From a virus: a stretch of DNA of 20,059 bases. The position numbers and the translations under genes are program-made. Below the pieces are notes generated by a model. It did not search any database and had not been told where the DNA came from. It saw nothing but the letters and a program-made list of their open reading frames with translations. The stretch spans positions 1-20,059 of the IMG/VR virus record IMGVR_UViG_3300010153_000173; one strand, given 5' to 3'. This document shows, piece after piece, positions 1 through 6,166 of this stretch (position 1 is the first letter of the stretch; the number at the start of each line of letters is the position of its first letter).

Positions 1-15
1 AAGAGAGGATATTAA

Positions 16-225
16 ATGAATAAAGAATATCATTTAAAAAAATTAGATCGTCTTTATAAAGATTGGGTCTTGCATAGTAAATTTCATTTCATCCCAAAGC
101 CTATGGAGATGGAAGAATTTATAGACGTAAATTACGAGCAGTTAACTCATGATCAATATAGGTTTTTGAGATCATTAATAAACGTAACCGCACATGTTCA
201 AAATTTTGAGGAGAATGAACAATGA
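16..225 (+). CDS. Small hypothetical phage protein (69 aa)
   Basis: I do not recognise this protein. It is 69 residues, charged and mostly hydrophilic, rich in Lys, Tyr, His and Phe, with no membrane segment, signal peptide or cysteine motif. The start is supported by a purine-rich ribosome binding site (AGAGAGGA) just upstream. Its stop overlaps the next start as ATGA (222-225), so it is translationally coupled to the following gene and belongs to the + strand operon running toward the lysis gene. The window starts only 15 bases before it, so upstream context is missing. Confidence 0.75.
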   Translation: MNKEYHLKKLDRLYKDWVLHSKFHFIPKPMEMEEFIDVNYEQLTHDQYRFLRSLINVTAHVQNFEENEQ

Positions 226-575
226 AAATAATATCATCTAGCTATAATTTTAATGAAGAAGAATGTAAAATAAAAACCACTACATCATATAATGAGATGC
301 AAGATGTCATTAAAATGGACTGTCTAATTGATACAATATATGAATTAGAAAATTTGAGGGATAGCTTGCATGAAAAAATGTATGGTAAAGAAAAAGATGA
401 AGAATGTCCTGACGATTTAAGTAGGGTTAAAGTATGGCTTAAAGGAGAGGTTTCTGACGTAAGAAAACAATGTCACGAAGACGATGTTGATGCTAGAGAA
501 CTTGGCATACTTGATGGAAGACTTGAATGTGCTGAAAATTTATTAGAGCAAATAGAAAAATGGGAGAATGAATAA
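222..575 (+). CDS. Hypothetical acidic phage protein (117 aa)
   Basis: The function is unknown. The protein is 117 residues and strongly charged, with many Glu, Asp and Lys. Residues around 30-60 and 85-115 look helical, possibly coiled coil, with Leu and Ile spaced among charged residues, and there are a few scattered cysteines that form no clear metal site. A good ribosome binding site (GAGGAG, 208-213) precedes the ATG, which overlaps the previous stop by four bases. The stop overlaps the next ATG by one base (TAATG at 573-577). This tight spacing argues that it is expressed and co-transcribed with its neighbours. Confidence 0.75.
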   Translation: MKIISSSYNFNEEECKIKTTTSYNEMQDVIKMDCLIDTIYELENLRDSLHEKMYGKEKDEECPDDLSRVKVWLKGEVSDVRKQCHEDDVDARELGILDGRLECAENLLEQIEKWENE

Positions 576-772
576 TGGATAATATAGATAGAATTTTATT
601 ATTCTTGATGGGTATATGTGTAATGCTTATGTCCATTGTAACATTAGCTGATCCTGACGGATATTATATGCAAAGTATAGAGGGAATATTTATAACTTTG
701 TTTATAGGCTCTATTGGATTAACAATGATACTTGTCAGTTTTGGCAGTATCTTTTTCAAGTCAAATAATTAG
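575..772 (+). CDS. Two-helix small membrane protein, possible holin
   Basis: This 65-residue protein has two clear hydrophobic segments, at about residues 7-27 and 37-58, separated by a short polar loop containing DPDGYY, and a short Lys-Ser-Asn tail. It should be an inner-membrane protein with two helices. Small size, two helices and a location about 550 bases upstream of the SleB-like endolysin gene fit a holin, but no holin family signature is visible, so the role is inferred from context only. The start overlaps the previous stop by one base (TAATG), with GGGAG upstream acting as ribosome binding site. Confidence 0.7.
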   Translation: MDNIDRILLFLMGICVMLMSIVTLADPDGYYMQSIEGIFITLFIGSIGLTMILVSFGSIFFKSNN

Positions 773-962
773 AGGGAGAGGTCACTCCTATTAGGTGGGC
801 AAAAGTGGATGCCTGAGGTTTTTTATATATATTCCCCTCTAACCTAAATGCTATACATCCCTAGATAATTATCCCCTCACATATTTCTTTGAGATTTTTA
901 TTATGGGCAAAACCTAGACCTCTTTAAATTATGTCAGGTAAATGTATGGAAAGCCACAAACA

Positions 963-980
963 AAGGCTCATTAGAGCCTT
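963..980 (+). repeat. Perfect 7-bp stem-loop
   Basis: AAGGCTC (963-969) and GAGCCTT (974-980) are exact reverse complements around the four-base loop ATTA. The hairpin is immediately followed, with no spacer, by the larger stem at 981-1010. No T-run follows, so a simple intrinsic terminator is unlikely in the + direction. Confidence 0.7.
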
Positions 981-1010
981 GTACAGAGGGGTTGGCAGAC
1001 CTCTCTGTAC
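981..1010 (+). repeat. 12-bp stem-loop with alternative 3' partner
   Basis: Positions 981-992 pair with 999-1010: eleven Watson-Crick pairs and one G-T wobble (989/1002), with a six-base loop (993-998). The 3' arm end TCTCTGTACGA recurs exactly at 1035-1045, so the 5' arm GTACAGAG (981-988) could pair with either copy. Such mutually exclusive pairing ahead of the gene at 1076 would be compatible with a regulatory leader; that role is inference. Confidence 0.65.
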
Positions 1011-1075
1011 GAATACTAGTAAATTTAACAAACATCTCTGTACGAGCCGTGCATGGATAAAATGGAGAATATAAA

Positions 1076-1327
1076 ATGAACAAAAAAGGAAAAGGCGGTC
1101 ACTCAAGCACTTATGAATTTTTAAATAAGGATGTTAGAAATTCTCATAAAGACCTTGTTGAACGTAACAAAAAAATGACACCTCAGGAATTGGGGATGGA
1201 TGAAAAATTTGAAGATGTTCCTACTAGCTTATCAGATAAAGATAAAGAAATAGGAAGAGTTAATAAAGTGTCATCGTCAGGCATTCAACACATGCGGGGC
1301 GGTAGTGCATTTGAGGAGGTTTCATAA
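1076..1327 (+). CDS. Hypothetical hydrophilic protein (83 aa)
   Basis: This is an unrecognised 83-residue protein, Lys- and Ser-rich at the N terminus (KKGKGGHSSTYEFLNKDV), with no membrane segment or cysteine. The composition suggests a flexible or partly disordered protein. GGAG at 1064-1067 provides a ribosome binding site for the ATG at 1076. The stop overlaps the endolysin start by one base (TAATG at 1325-1329), so the two are probably translated together. Small virion or lysis-accessory roles are possible, but nothing in the sequence decides. Confidence 0.7.
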   Translation: MNKKGKGGHSSTYEFLNKDVRNSHKDLVERNKKMTPQELGMDEKFEDVPTSLSDKDKEIGRVNKVSSSGIQHMRGGSAFEEVS

Positions 1328-1776
1328 TGCTGACAACATCATTAATGTGCTTGGCTCTCAACATATATCATGAGGCTAAAAATCAAAGTTTCATAGGGCA
1401 AGTTGCAGTTGCACAAGTTGTCATGAATAGAGTAAATGATACAAGGTATCCCAATACAGTTTGTGAGGTAGTCAAACAAGGCTTAACTTACAAATGGAAA
1501 CCATCATTCCCTATCAAAAATAAATGCCAATTTAGTTGGTACTGTGATGGCAAGAGTGACAAACCTAAACAAGGTAAGGCATGGGAAGATGCTAAACATG
1601 TTGCCAATGGTGTTTATAATGAGCATCTATCTGACTTTGTTGAGGGGGCAACACATTACCATGCTGACTATGTCAATCCTAGTTGGGCTGAAACTAAAAC
1701 ATATGTAATGAGAATTGATGACCACATATTTTATAGGTGGGACATTGAGGAAAATAAAAACTACCTATACGACTAG
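1327..1776 (+). CDS. SleB-like cell wall hydrolase (endolysin)
   Basis: This 149-residue protein matches the SleB/CwlJ cell-wall hydrolase family (Hydrolase_2), used by many phages as an endolysin against peptidoglycan. Visible hallmarks are the N-terminal NIYHEA with the likely catalytic Glu16, the following helix ending VVMNRV (residues 32-36), the R-YPNTVCEVV segment (40-49), CQFSW-C (67-73), and a late ATHYHADYVNPSW block (about 108-120). No signal peptide is present, so release would need a holin; the two-helix protein at 575-772 is a candidate. GAGGAGG precedes the ATG, which overlaps the preceding stop. The TAG stop (1774-1776) is itself part of a 24-base palindrome. Confidence 0.9.
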   Translation: MLTTSLMCLALNIYHEAKNQSFIGQVAVAQVVMNRVNDTRYPNTVCEVVKQGLTYKWKPSFPIKNKCQFSWYCDGKSDKPKQGKAWEDAKHVANGVYNEHLSDFVEGATHYHADYVNPSWAETKTYVMRIDDHIFYRWDIEENKNYLYD

Positions 1777-1796
1777 AAGTTAAATTAAACTTTTAG
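1773..1796 (+). repeat. Palindrome family copy 1 (CTAGAAGTT N6 AACTTTTAG)
   Basis: This is an inverted repeat of two 9-base arms with a six-base AT-only centre. The TAG stop of the endolysin gene is positions 2-4 of the element. A 20-base stretch (1773-1792) is identical to copy 2 at 7863-7882. The placement relative to the gene end is the same as copy 4 at the end of the giant gene. Confidence 0.75.
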
Positions 1797-1881
1797 ATAA
1801 TTACCTACCTTAACAGAACCAAATATACACAACAGTCCTTTCTGAGGGCATCGTAAGTTCAACTATAAAAGGAAAAAGGTA

Positions 1882-2022
1882 ATGAAAAAATCTATTAATA
1901 AAGATAAGAAAAAGTTTTTACGTTTAATTTGTTTAACTGAAAATGAAAAGAGAATTATGCAAAAATATAAATGCACTAATCTAGCAATAAATAAATTATT
2001 CTTAAAAAGAGTTAATAGATAA
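1882..2022 (+). CDS. Very small Lys-rich protein (46 aa)
   Basis: The frame from ATG 1882 to TAA 2020-2022 encodes 46 residues, beginning MKKSINKDKKKFLRL. It is preceded by a good ribosome binding site (AAAGG and AAAAAGG in 1868-1879) at suitable spacing. The product is very basic, with the segment LTENEKRIMQKYKC that could form a helix, and it may be a small nucleic-acid-binding or anti-host protein; this is speculation. It lies alone between the palindrome at 1773 and the terminator at 2033. Its AT-rich composition and short length make a chance frame possible, but the clean ribosome binding site favours a real gene. Confidence 0.5.
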   Translation: MKKSINKDKKKFLRLICLTENEKRIMQKYKCTNLAINKLFLKRVNR

Positions 2023-2059
2023 AAAAAAGAATGAGGGCGGTATTGGAGTTACCGCCCTC
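2021..2059 (-). terminator. Strong intrinsic terminator for the minus-strand operon
   Basis: GAGGGCGGTA (2033-2042) and TACCGCCCTC (2050-2059) form a perfect 10-bp GC-rich stem with a seven-base loop. Read on the minus strand the stem is followed by a T-rich tract complementary to the A-run at 2021-2028, the classic rho-independent form. It lies about 70 bases past the end of the minus-strand gene at 2128, so it would end the replication operon before it runs into the + strand lysis region. In the + direction no T-run follows. Confidence 0.85.
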
Positions 2060-2127
2060 TTGCGTAAGAAGTGAGATGCTGAGAAAACAATCACTTTCAC
2101 AAAACATAATCCCACCTTTTAATTAAG

Positions 2128-2592
2128 TCAACTATTTCCCCAACTTTCATAAAAGTTTTTTATTGGCTTAACAATCCCACCTATATTATTTTCAATAAAT
2201 TCAATATCAATACGACTTAAATCCTTATCAGTTATTATTTTTAACAGAGTGTCGTAAACCTTAGATCCACCTGCTGATCTAGACGATCGTAAGCATTCAA
2301 AAACTTTTGTTCTTAAAATCTCGTTGTCATTGCTATTGGTGTCGTGGCTAGCGATAATTCTTGGATTGTAATTGGATGCCCTTATCCCCACCATACCTGA
2401 TCTATTGTAGTCCATTTGGAGTTTATCTAATATCATGAAGTGATCTAGCGATATACTATCATGGAGTAGCAACTTGTCTAAACAAGTCTGATCAACCACT
2501 CGCATCCTTACTTTATTTGATTTGCCTATAAACTCAGGCTTAACTGTTTTATTTTCAAAATGGTAAGTCTTCGTCATCTTCTTCTTTTTCAT
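2128..2592 (-). CDS. Hypothetical protein, possibly DUF6456-like
   Basis: This protein is about 154 residues from ATG 2592; a second ATG lies at 2577. Both starts overlap the 3' end of the primase-helicase gene. It opens with a basic stretch (MKKKKMTK), and the body has the pattern D-x3-L-x3-L (DQTCLDKLLLHDSISLDHFMILDKLQMDY), a variable middle, then VYDTLLKIITDKDLSRIDI and a C-terminal helix ending FYESWG. This order resembles DUF6456-type proteins of alphaproteobacteria and their phages, which may bind DNA, but I hold that loosely. It is the last gene of the minus-strand operon, before the terminator at 2033-2059. A 19-base stretch (2333-2351) is repeated exactly in the nuclease gene at 7883. 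Confidence 0.7.
   Translation of the reverse strand: MKKKKMTKTYHFENKTVKPEFIGKSNKVRMRVVDQTCLDKLLLHDSISLDHFMILDKLQMDYNRSGMVGIRASNYNPRIIASHDTNSNDNEILRTKVFECLRSSRSAGGSKVYDTLLKIITDKDLSRIDIEFIENNIGGIVKPIKNFYESWGNS
2333..2351. repeat. 19-base exact direct repeat, copy A
   Basis: CTATTGGTGTCGTGGCTAG on the + strand is repeated exactly at 8153-8171. Here it lies in the minus-strand gene at 2128-2592, coding for ASHDTNS. Confidence 0.75.
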
Positions 2593-4384
2593 AATAACTT
2601 CTAGGCGGAGATTTTGCTTTTGGCATATTGTATCCGCTTGGTGCAAGCATGTCCTCAGCATGAGAACTTTTGTCTACACTATTATACCTAGATGTTATTT
2701 TGTCAAAAGACAAGTCACAATCCCCAATAGAACCCACCCAAGAAAATCTACATTTCCAAATCATTATCTGACTTATGCTTGACGTTGATGGCTTAGGTCT
2801 ATGAACAGTTAGTCCTATGTCAGCTTTAGCAAACCAACTGGCTGAACCTGATATATCGTATCCTTTTGGTGGTGGAACAGTCCCGTCATCTTTCCTCATC
2901 ATTTTTGTTGGATGAGCAACAAACCAAATATGTATGCCATGTGCCTGAGCAAAAACTCTCAGGGCAGTCAACATATCTGAAATCCAATCTGTCTCAGAAG
3001 TTAAATTATCTTTTGAGATATAATTGTATGGATCAATTACAACTCCCCTAACTCCATGCCTCATTACCGCAACTTTCATTCTTTCCATAATGCTATCTAA
3101 CGTAGATAGCGAGCCATCTGCCTGATACAAAAATGAAAAATGATCTTGCACAAATTTCTTCCCCTCAATCAAATCTTCCTTATTTAATTTTGGTGTAATG
3201 CCATCAAAAAATGGCTTGCCTACATGCTTACTTATTAACTTGGCTATATGTATTCTAGGCTCATTTTCAAAAGAACATATTCCAAATTTCCATCCTTTTT
3301 CTTTTGCTATGTTTACCATTATCTGATCAACAAACTCTGACTTACCGCTTGATGGATGCCCCGTAACAACTGTTAGCTGACCCTCGACAATCGTATATAG
3401 CGGGTCTACTTCCTCATATCCCGTTGATGCCCCTGAGCCTACACCTTTCTCATATATCTCATCGACTTCCTCATAAAAATGCGATGCATCGTAAAGACCT
3501 GAAACGGGATACGGCTTAGGATTTGATGCAATCTCATCTAACTTTGTTTTGCCGTGCTTTACTAAAACTTCATTAGCATCCTTGCAGTCCTCAGGATAAT
3601 CTAATTTGTAACATCTGTCCTTACCAACTCTTCTAGCTATCTCTTCAGCCATTGCCTGACCTGACTTGTCGTTATCCATAGCTATAACAACCTTGTCACA
3701 CAGTTCTAATTTCTTCTTGGCATTCCAAATAAACTTAAATTTCCCGTCTTCATGTGCATCTATCTTGCCATCAACCACTTTCATTACTGCTCCATGTGGT
3801 ATCGAAACAACAGATTTGTACCCCGCCTCGATAAATGAAAGTGCATCCATTTCCCCCTCGCAAATAATAATCCAATCGTTAGTCTCAACATTATCTATAT
3901 TGAAAAAATTAACCGCTGATCCCTGAGAAGAAAATCCCTTACTTGGAAACGACCTCAGCTTTGCAAATTCAGTATTGCCCTTGTTGACATACGGAAAAAC
4001 CAAACAAGGCATCTCTTTTTTCTCTGATGCAATGTAATGTTTTTTAAATTTTACCCCTACTATTTTTGCGGTATTTTCTGATATCCCTCTGCTTTTTAAA
4101 TAATCTATACTGCCATTCTCAACTGATAAATCATCCCATCTTTTGTCTACAGCATGAACCACATTGCTCCTCCTTATCAGCCTAAAGTTATTATCTCCAA
4201 TTTTTACAGACCCGTTTTGATTGCAATGCCAACAATTATAAATAACAAGACTGCTATCTACTTTTAATGACATTGTTTTCTGATCTTTTTTCTTTCGCTT
4301 ATGCGAACAAAAGGGGCAGTTAACCTTGTGTTGACCGCTACCTAATCTGAGGGCATTAGCCCTGATGTTTGATGCTAGTTCCAT
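2555..4384 (-). CDS. T7 gp4-like DNA primase-helicase
   Basis: The 609-residue fused primase-helicase unwinds phage DNA and makes primers at the fork. Domains in order: a zinc-binding domain with C23-X2-C26 and C51-X2-C54; a primase TOPRIM fold with CEGEMDAL (Glu176) and MDNDKSG (Asp237, Asp239); and a DnaB/RecA-type helicase domain with Walker A GHPSSGKS (342-349), Walker B VVID (448-451) and a downstream WFVAHP motif. It is somewhat longer than T7 gp4 (566 aa). The C terminus ends EEDDEDLPF, an acidic tip like that of single-stranded DNA-binding proteins. The start at 4384 is fixed by AAGGAG in the TGCGTAAGGAGAAA leader. A sigma70-like promoter (4409-4437) lies just upstream. Confidence 0.95.
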   Translation of the reverse strand: MELASNIRANALRLGSGQHKVNCPFCSHKRKKKDQKTMSLKVDSSLVIYNCWHCNQNGSVKIGDNNFRLIRRSNVVHAVDKRWDDLSVENGSIDYLKSRGISENTAKIVGVKFKKHYIASEKKEMPCLVFPYVNKGNTEFAKLRSFPSKGFSSQGSAVNFFNIDNVETNDWIIICEGEMDALSFIEAGYKSVVSIPHGAVMKVVDGKIDAHEDGKFKFIWNAKKKLELCDKVVIAMDNDKSGQAMAEEIARRVGKDRCYKLDYPEDCKDANEVLVKHGKTKLDEIASNPKPYPVSGLYDASHFYEEVDEIYEKGVGSGASTGYEEVDPLYTIVEGQLTVVTGHPSSGKSEFVDQIMVNIAKEKGWKFGICSFENEPRIHIAKLISKHVGKPFFDGITPKLNKEDLIEGKKFVQDHFSFLYQADGSLSTLDSIMERMKVAVMRHGVRGVVIDPYNYISKDNLTSETDWISDMLTALRVFAQAHGIHIWFVAHPTKMMRKDDGTVPPPKGYDISGSASWFAKADIGLTVHRPKPSTSSISQIMIWKCRFSWVGSIGDCDLSFDKITSRYNSVDKSSHAEDMLAPSGYNMPKAKSPPRSYYEKEEDDEDLPF

Positions 4385-4386
4385 GT

Positions 4387-4400
4387 TTTCTCCTTACGCA
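4387..4400 (-). promoter_or_regulatory. Conserved leader/RBS element TGCGTAAGGAGAAA
   Basis: This 14-base sequence on the minus strand contains the AAGGAG ribosome binding site of the primase-helicase gene. It is identical to 5243-5256 ahead of the exonuclease gene on the + strand. Each lies 6-8 bases after a -10-like box, so each transcript would begin at or near this element. Confidence 0.65.
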
Positions 4401-4408
4401 ATTTGAAA

Positions 4409-4437
4409 AAGATAGTGCCATAAAAAATAATCGTCAA
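4409..4437 (-). promoter_or_regulatory. Sigma70-like promoter of the primase-helicase gene
   Basis: On the minus strand, TTGACG (complement of 4432-4437) and TATCTT (complement of 4409-4414) are separated by exactly 17 bases. The -35 matches consensus at five of six positions, and the -10 at four of six. The predicted start point falls about 20 bases before the primase ATG, giving a very short leader. The same architecture appears at 5208-5236 for the opposite operon. Confidence 0.65.
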
Positions 4438-4514
4438 TGAAAAAAAATATTATTTTTATAAGTTTGGGAACTAAATACTTTCTTTCTCATACGCCCCATA
4501 CTTGCCCATGTACT

Positions 4515-4538
4515 CCAAAAGTTAATTTTAACTTCTAC
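4515..4538 (-). repeat. Palindrome family copy 3
   Basis: The 16-base core AAGTTAATTTTAACTT (4519-4534) is identical to the core of copy 5 (16444-16459), and the reverse complement of the core of copy 4 (8995-9010). It lies between the primase promoter and the ACTAGT cluster. Confidence 0.75.
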
Positions 4539-4618
4539 TAGTATTACTAGTTATAACTAGTATATATATAACTAGTTTATATTATATATATTTATAACTA
4601 GTTCTTGTTATAACTAGT
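4537..4618. repeat. Cluster of six ACTAGT sites in an AT-rich palindromic tract
   Basis: ACTAGT occurs at 4537, 4546, 4556, 4571, 4597 and 4613, six times in 82 bases, embedded in TATAA-type sequence so that larger palindromes such as CTAGTTATAACTAG form. The tract is almost pure A/T apart from these hexamers. It lies just upstream of the primase promoter and overlaps the end of the gene at 4614. Repeated short sites in an easily melted tract next to a primase gene suggest a replication origin or a regulator-binding array; this is inference. Confidence 0.6.
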
Positions 4619-4940
4619 AGGGGGAACTTCTATTTTGAATTGTCTTCTTCAACTTCTCGCCCAAGTATCTAGCAACGATAGGTTTACTGTTTGCAATTTC
4701 AAATAAATATTTTTTCAGTCTACTCGCATTTAACTCTGCCATATCGCAAACCTGATCATAGTCATCGCTGATAATCCACTCAGCCACAGATAGCTTTTCT
4801 TTTGCAGTCCCTAAATACAAATCAGAAATCGCTTGGCACATCACATGTTTCCAGAGTCGACACTCTGACATGAGTTCTTGGTCTTTCTCTATCCAATCCC
4901 CAATATATATACTTTTGTTTAACTTGTCTGTCGTTAGCAT
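4614..4940 (-). CDS. Small conserved phage protein of replication region
   Basis: From ATG 4940 (AAGGA ribosome binding site on the minus strand) this gene encodes about 108 residues; a later ATG at 4871 is possible, and the open frame extends up to 4979. The central pattern ECRLWKHVMCQAISDL, then AEWIISDDYDQVCDMAELNASRLKKYL, resembles a small helical protein seen in many phages of proteobacteria beside replication genes; its function is unknown to me. It overlaps the RusA-like gene by 119 bases (or about 50 with the later start), an unusually long overlap. Its last codons lie inside the ACTAGT cluster. Confidence 0.7.
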   Translation of the reverse strand: MLTTDKLNKSIYIGDWIEKDQELMSECRLWKHVMCQAISDLYLGTAKEKLSVAEWIISDDYDQVCDMAELNASRLKKYLFEIANSKPIVARYLGEKLKKTIQNRSSPY

Positions 4941-5214
4941 ATATCTTTCCTTGCATACAATCCAAGATAACACTCTCATCTAGATCAGGTCTTCTTGAAG
5001 AGTAATATATAACTAACTCTACTTTGACATCTTTTTCAATAAGATTTTCTAATTGTGGGCATTGAAGAGCAAAAATCTTTTCGTAATTTCTAGCTTTATC
5101 TGATTTTATCAGGGCGGGTCTTTTGCCAAATGTAACTATTTTTCTTGAGTTTGACTTACTTGCGGGTTCGCCCTCGATAATAAAATTTATTTTTTTTTGG
5201 GTTTCTGTTGACAT
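4822..5214 (-). CDS. rusA: RusA-like Holliday junction resolvase
   Basis: This 130-residue protein is close in size to the 120-residue Escherichia coli RusA. It starts with the family pattern of a beta strand plus EGEPASKSNSRK, and has the acidic catalytic signature RRPDLDES (Asp77, Asp79), followed by GKIYANDRQV (Asp95), which corresponds to the D-x-D and later D of RusA. The enzyme cuts four-way DNA junctions symmetrically and would resolve recombination and replication intermediates before packaging. It is the first gene of the minus-strand operon, divergent from the exonuclease gene with 46 bases between the two starts. The -35 box of the opposite promoter overlaps its start codon. The 3' end overlaps the next gene. 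Confidence 0.85.
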   Translation of the reverse strand: MSTETQKKINFIIEGEPASKSNSRKIVTFGKRPALIKSDKARNYEKIFALQCPQLENLIEKDVKVELVIYYSSRRPDLDESVILDCMQGKIYANDRQVKQKYIYWGLDRERPRTHVRVSTLETCDVPSDF

Positions 5215-5236
5215 AAATTGGTATTCCTATTATCTA
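5208..5236 (+). promoter_or_regulatory. Sigma70-like promoter of the recombination operon
   Basis: TTGACA (5208-5213) is a perfect -35 box. After a 17-base spacer comes TATCTA (5231-5236), followed by TAAAA. The weak -10 resembles TATCTT of the primase promoter. The predicted start falls at about 5243, in the leader element TGCGTAAGGAGAAA. The -35 box overlaps the first codon of the divergent RusA-like gene, so the two transcription units may interfere with each other. Confidence 0.65.
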
Positions 5237-5242
5237 TAAAAG

Positions 5243-5256
5243 TGCGTAAGGAGAAA
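5243..5256 (+). promoter_or_regulatory. Conserved leader/RBS element TGCGTAAGGAGAAA
   Basis: This is an exact 14-base copy of the minus-strand element at 4387-4400. It supplies AAGGAG for the exonuclease ATG at 5261. Shorter TGCGTAA matches occur only at 2061 and 8882, both between genes. Confidence 0.65.
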
Positions 5257-5260
5257 TGAC

Positions 5261-6166
5261 ATGAAAATAACCAATAACTTTGGTATGCCACAACCTTTTG
5301 TGGACTTTGCCATAAACGACAAATACAGTAAAGGTAAAGCTGACATATCTGTCACTACCTTAATCGATAGCCCCAAGATAAGATTAATGAAAGAAAAGCA
5401 TGATCATCAGATAGAGGTGGATGCGGTTGATATGGTTTGGGCATTGTTTGGTACTGCGGTGCATTCAGTTCTAGAAAATTCAAAACAATCAGAAGATAGC
5501 ATAACAGAAGAGAGATTGTATTCTACTGTTAGTGGTTGGGTTTTGTCAGGTGCGGTTGATAGGCAAGAGATAAAAGACGACAAAATAACCATAGTTGATT
5601 ACAAGGTTACGTCAGTTTGGTCTGTAATATACGGAAAGCCTGAGTGGGAAAATCAATTAAATTGTTATGCCTATTTGGTAAATGACAAACATGCTTTCAA
5701 TAAAAGCAAAGTAACTAATCTTAAAATATGTGCAATCTTGAGAGATTGGAACAGAAGAGACGCAGAGAGAAAAGAAGACTATCCAAAAGCACCTATAGTT
5801 TTTGTTGATATACCTTTATGGGATCACGAAAAAGCATCAAAATATATAATTGACAGAATGGCTTTACATCAAGAGGCACAGATTTTGGCTGATGTTCATG
5901 GGGATTTAGGTCTTTGTAGTTCTGAAGAAATGTGGAAAAAGAACGACACATGGGCAGTAAAGAAAAAAGGGCAGAAGAGGGCATTGAGAGTTTTAGATAG
6001 CGAAGAAGAGGCTATCAAATACATTGAATGGCACAATGAAACGGACAAAGCATATGCCAAAAAAACTCATTTAGAAATTGAATTTCGTGGTGGCGAGTAC
6101 ACACGATGTGGCAACTATTGTTCAGTTGCTGATTTTTGTAACCAATATAAAGGAAGATCGATATGA
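5261..6166 (+). CDS. Cas4/RecB-like PD-(D/E)XK exonuclease
   Basis: This 301-residue nuclease has the PD-(D/E)XK fold of RecB/Cas4-type exonucleases: FGTAVHSVLE (His68), SGAVDR (Asp100), IVDYK (Asp113, Lys115) and QLNCYAYL (Gln132). Four cysteines, C219 and then C283-X3-C287-X5-C293, are placed as in Cas4/AddB-like enzymes that hold an iron-sulfur cluster. The segment CSSEEMWKKNDTWAVKKKG is typical of phage versions. It probably resects DNA ends to feed the annealing protein encoded two genes downstream. It is the first gene of the + strand recombination operon, with its own promoter and AAGGAG. Its stop overlaps the next start as ATGA. Confidence 0.85.
   Translation: MKITNNFGMPQPFVDFAINDKYSKGKADISVTTLIDSPKIRLMKEKHDHQIEVDAVDMVWALFGTAVHSVLENSKQSEDSITEERLYSTVSGWVLSGAVDRQEIKDDKITIVDYKVTSVWSVIYGKPEWENQLNCYAYLVNDKHAFNKSKVTNLKICAILRDWNRRDAERKEDYPKAPIVFVDIPLWDHEKASKYIIDRMALHQEAQILADVHGDLGLCSSEEMWKKNDTWAVKKKGQKRALRVLDSEEEAIKYIEWHNETDKAYAKKTHLEIEFRGGEYTRCGNYCSVADFCNQYKGRSI

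Larger units (their letters stand above)
773..1075 (+). other. Structured gene-free region
   Basis: No convincing gene lies in these 303 bases, in a stretch where genes otherwise touch. The right half carries two strong adjacent hairpins (963-980 and 981-1010) and a direct repeat (TCTCTGTACGA at 1002-1012 and 1035-1045). The left half holds a weak long-range pairing (AGAGGG 771-776 with CCCTCT 835-840) and a T-run at about 819-824. A 47-codon + strand frame (931-1074) runs through the hairpins but has no ribosome binding site. A minus-strand frame over 924-1106 also looks like a by-product. The region may be a small RNA or a regulatory leader for the gene at 1076; I do not recognise a known RNA family. 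Confidence 0.5.

Noticed and set aside
924-1106. 60-residue minus-strand open frame
   Set aside because: It runs antisense through the hairpin region and into the gene at 1076, with no ribosome binding site; stems read open on both strands, so it looks like a by-product.
1882-2022. Possible toxin-antitoxin component
   Set aside because: The small basic protein has no partner gene and no family signature; only a bare hypothetical call is supportable.
2467-2482. Inverted repeat ACTTGT-CTAA-ACAAGT inside the gene at 2128
   Set aside because: A single short palindrome in coding sequence with no copies elsewhere and no link to the 24-base family; likely chance.
2998-3012. AAGTTAAATTATCTT as a seventh palindrome copy
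   Set aside because: The right arm has shifted spacing and mismatches; it lies in the primase coding sequence and does not fit the 9-6-9 layout.
2866-3926. + strand open frames inside the primase-helicase gene
   Set aside because: They are antisense shadows of a gene with clear zinc, TOPRIM and helicase motifs.
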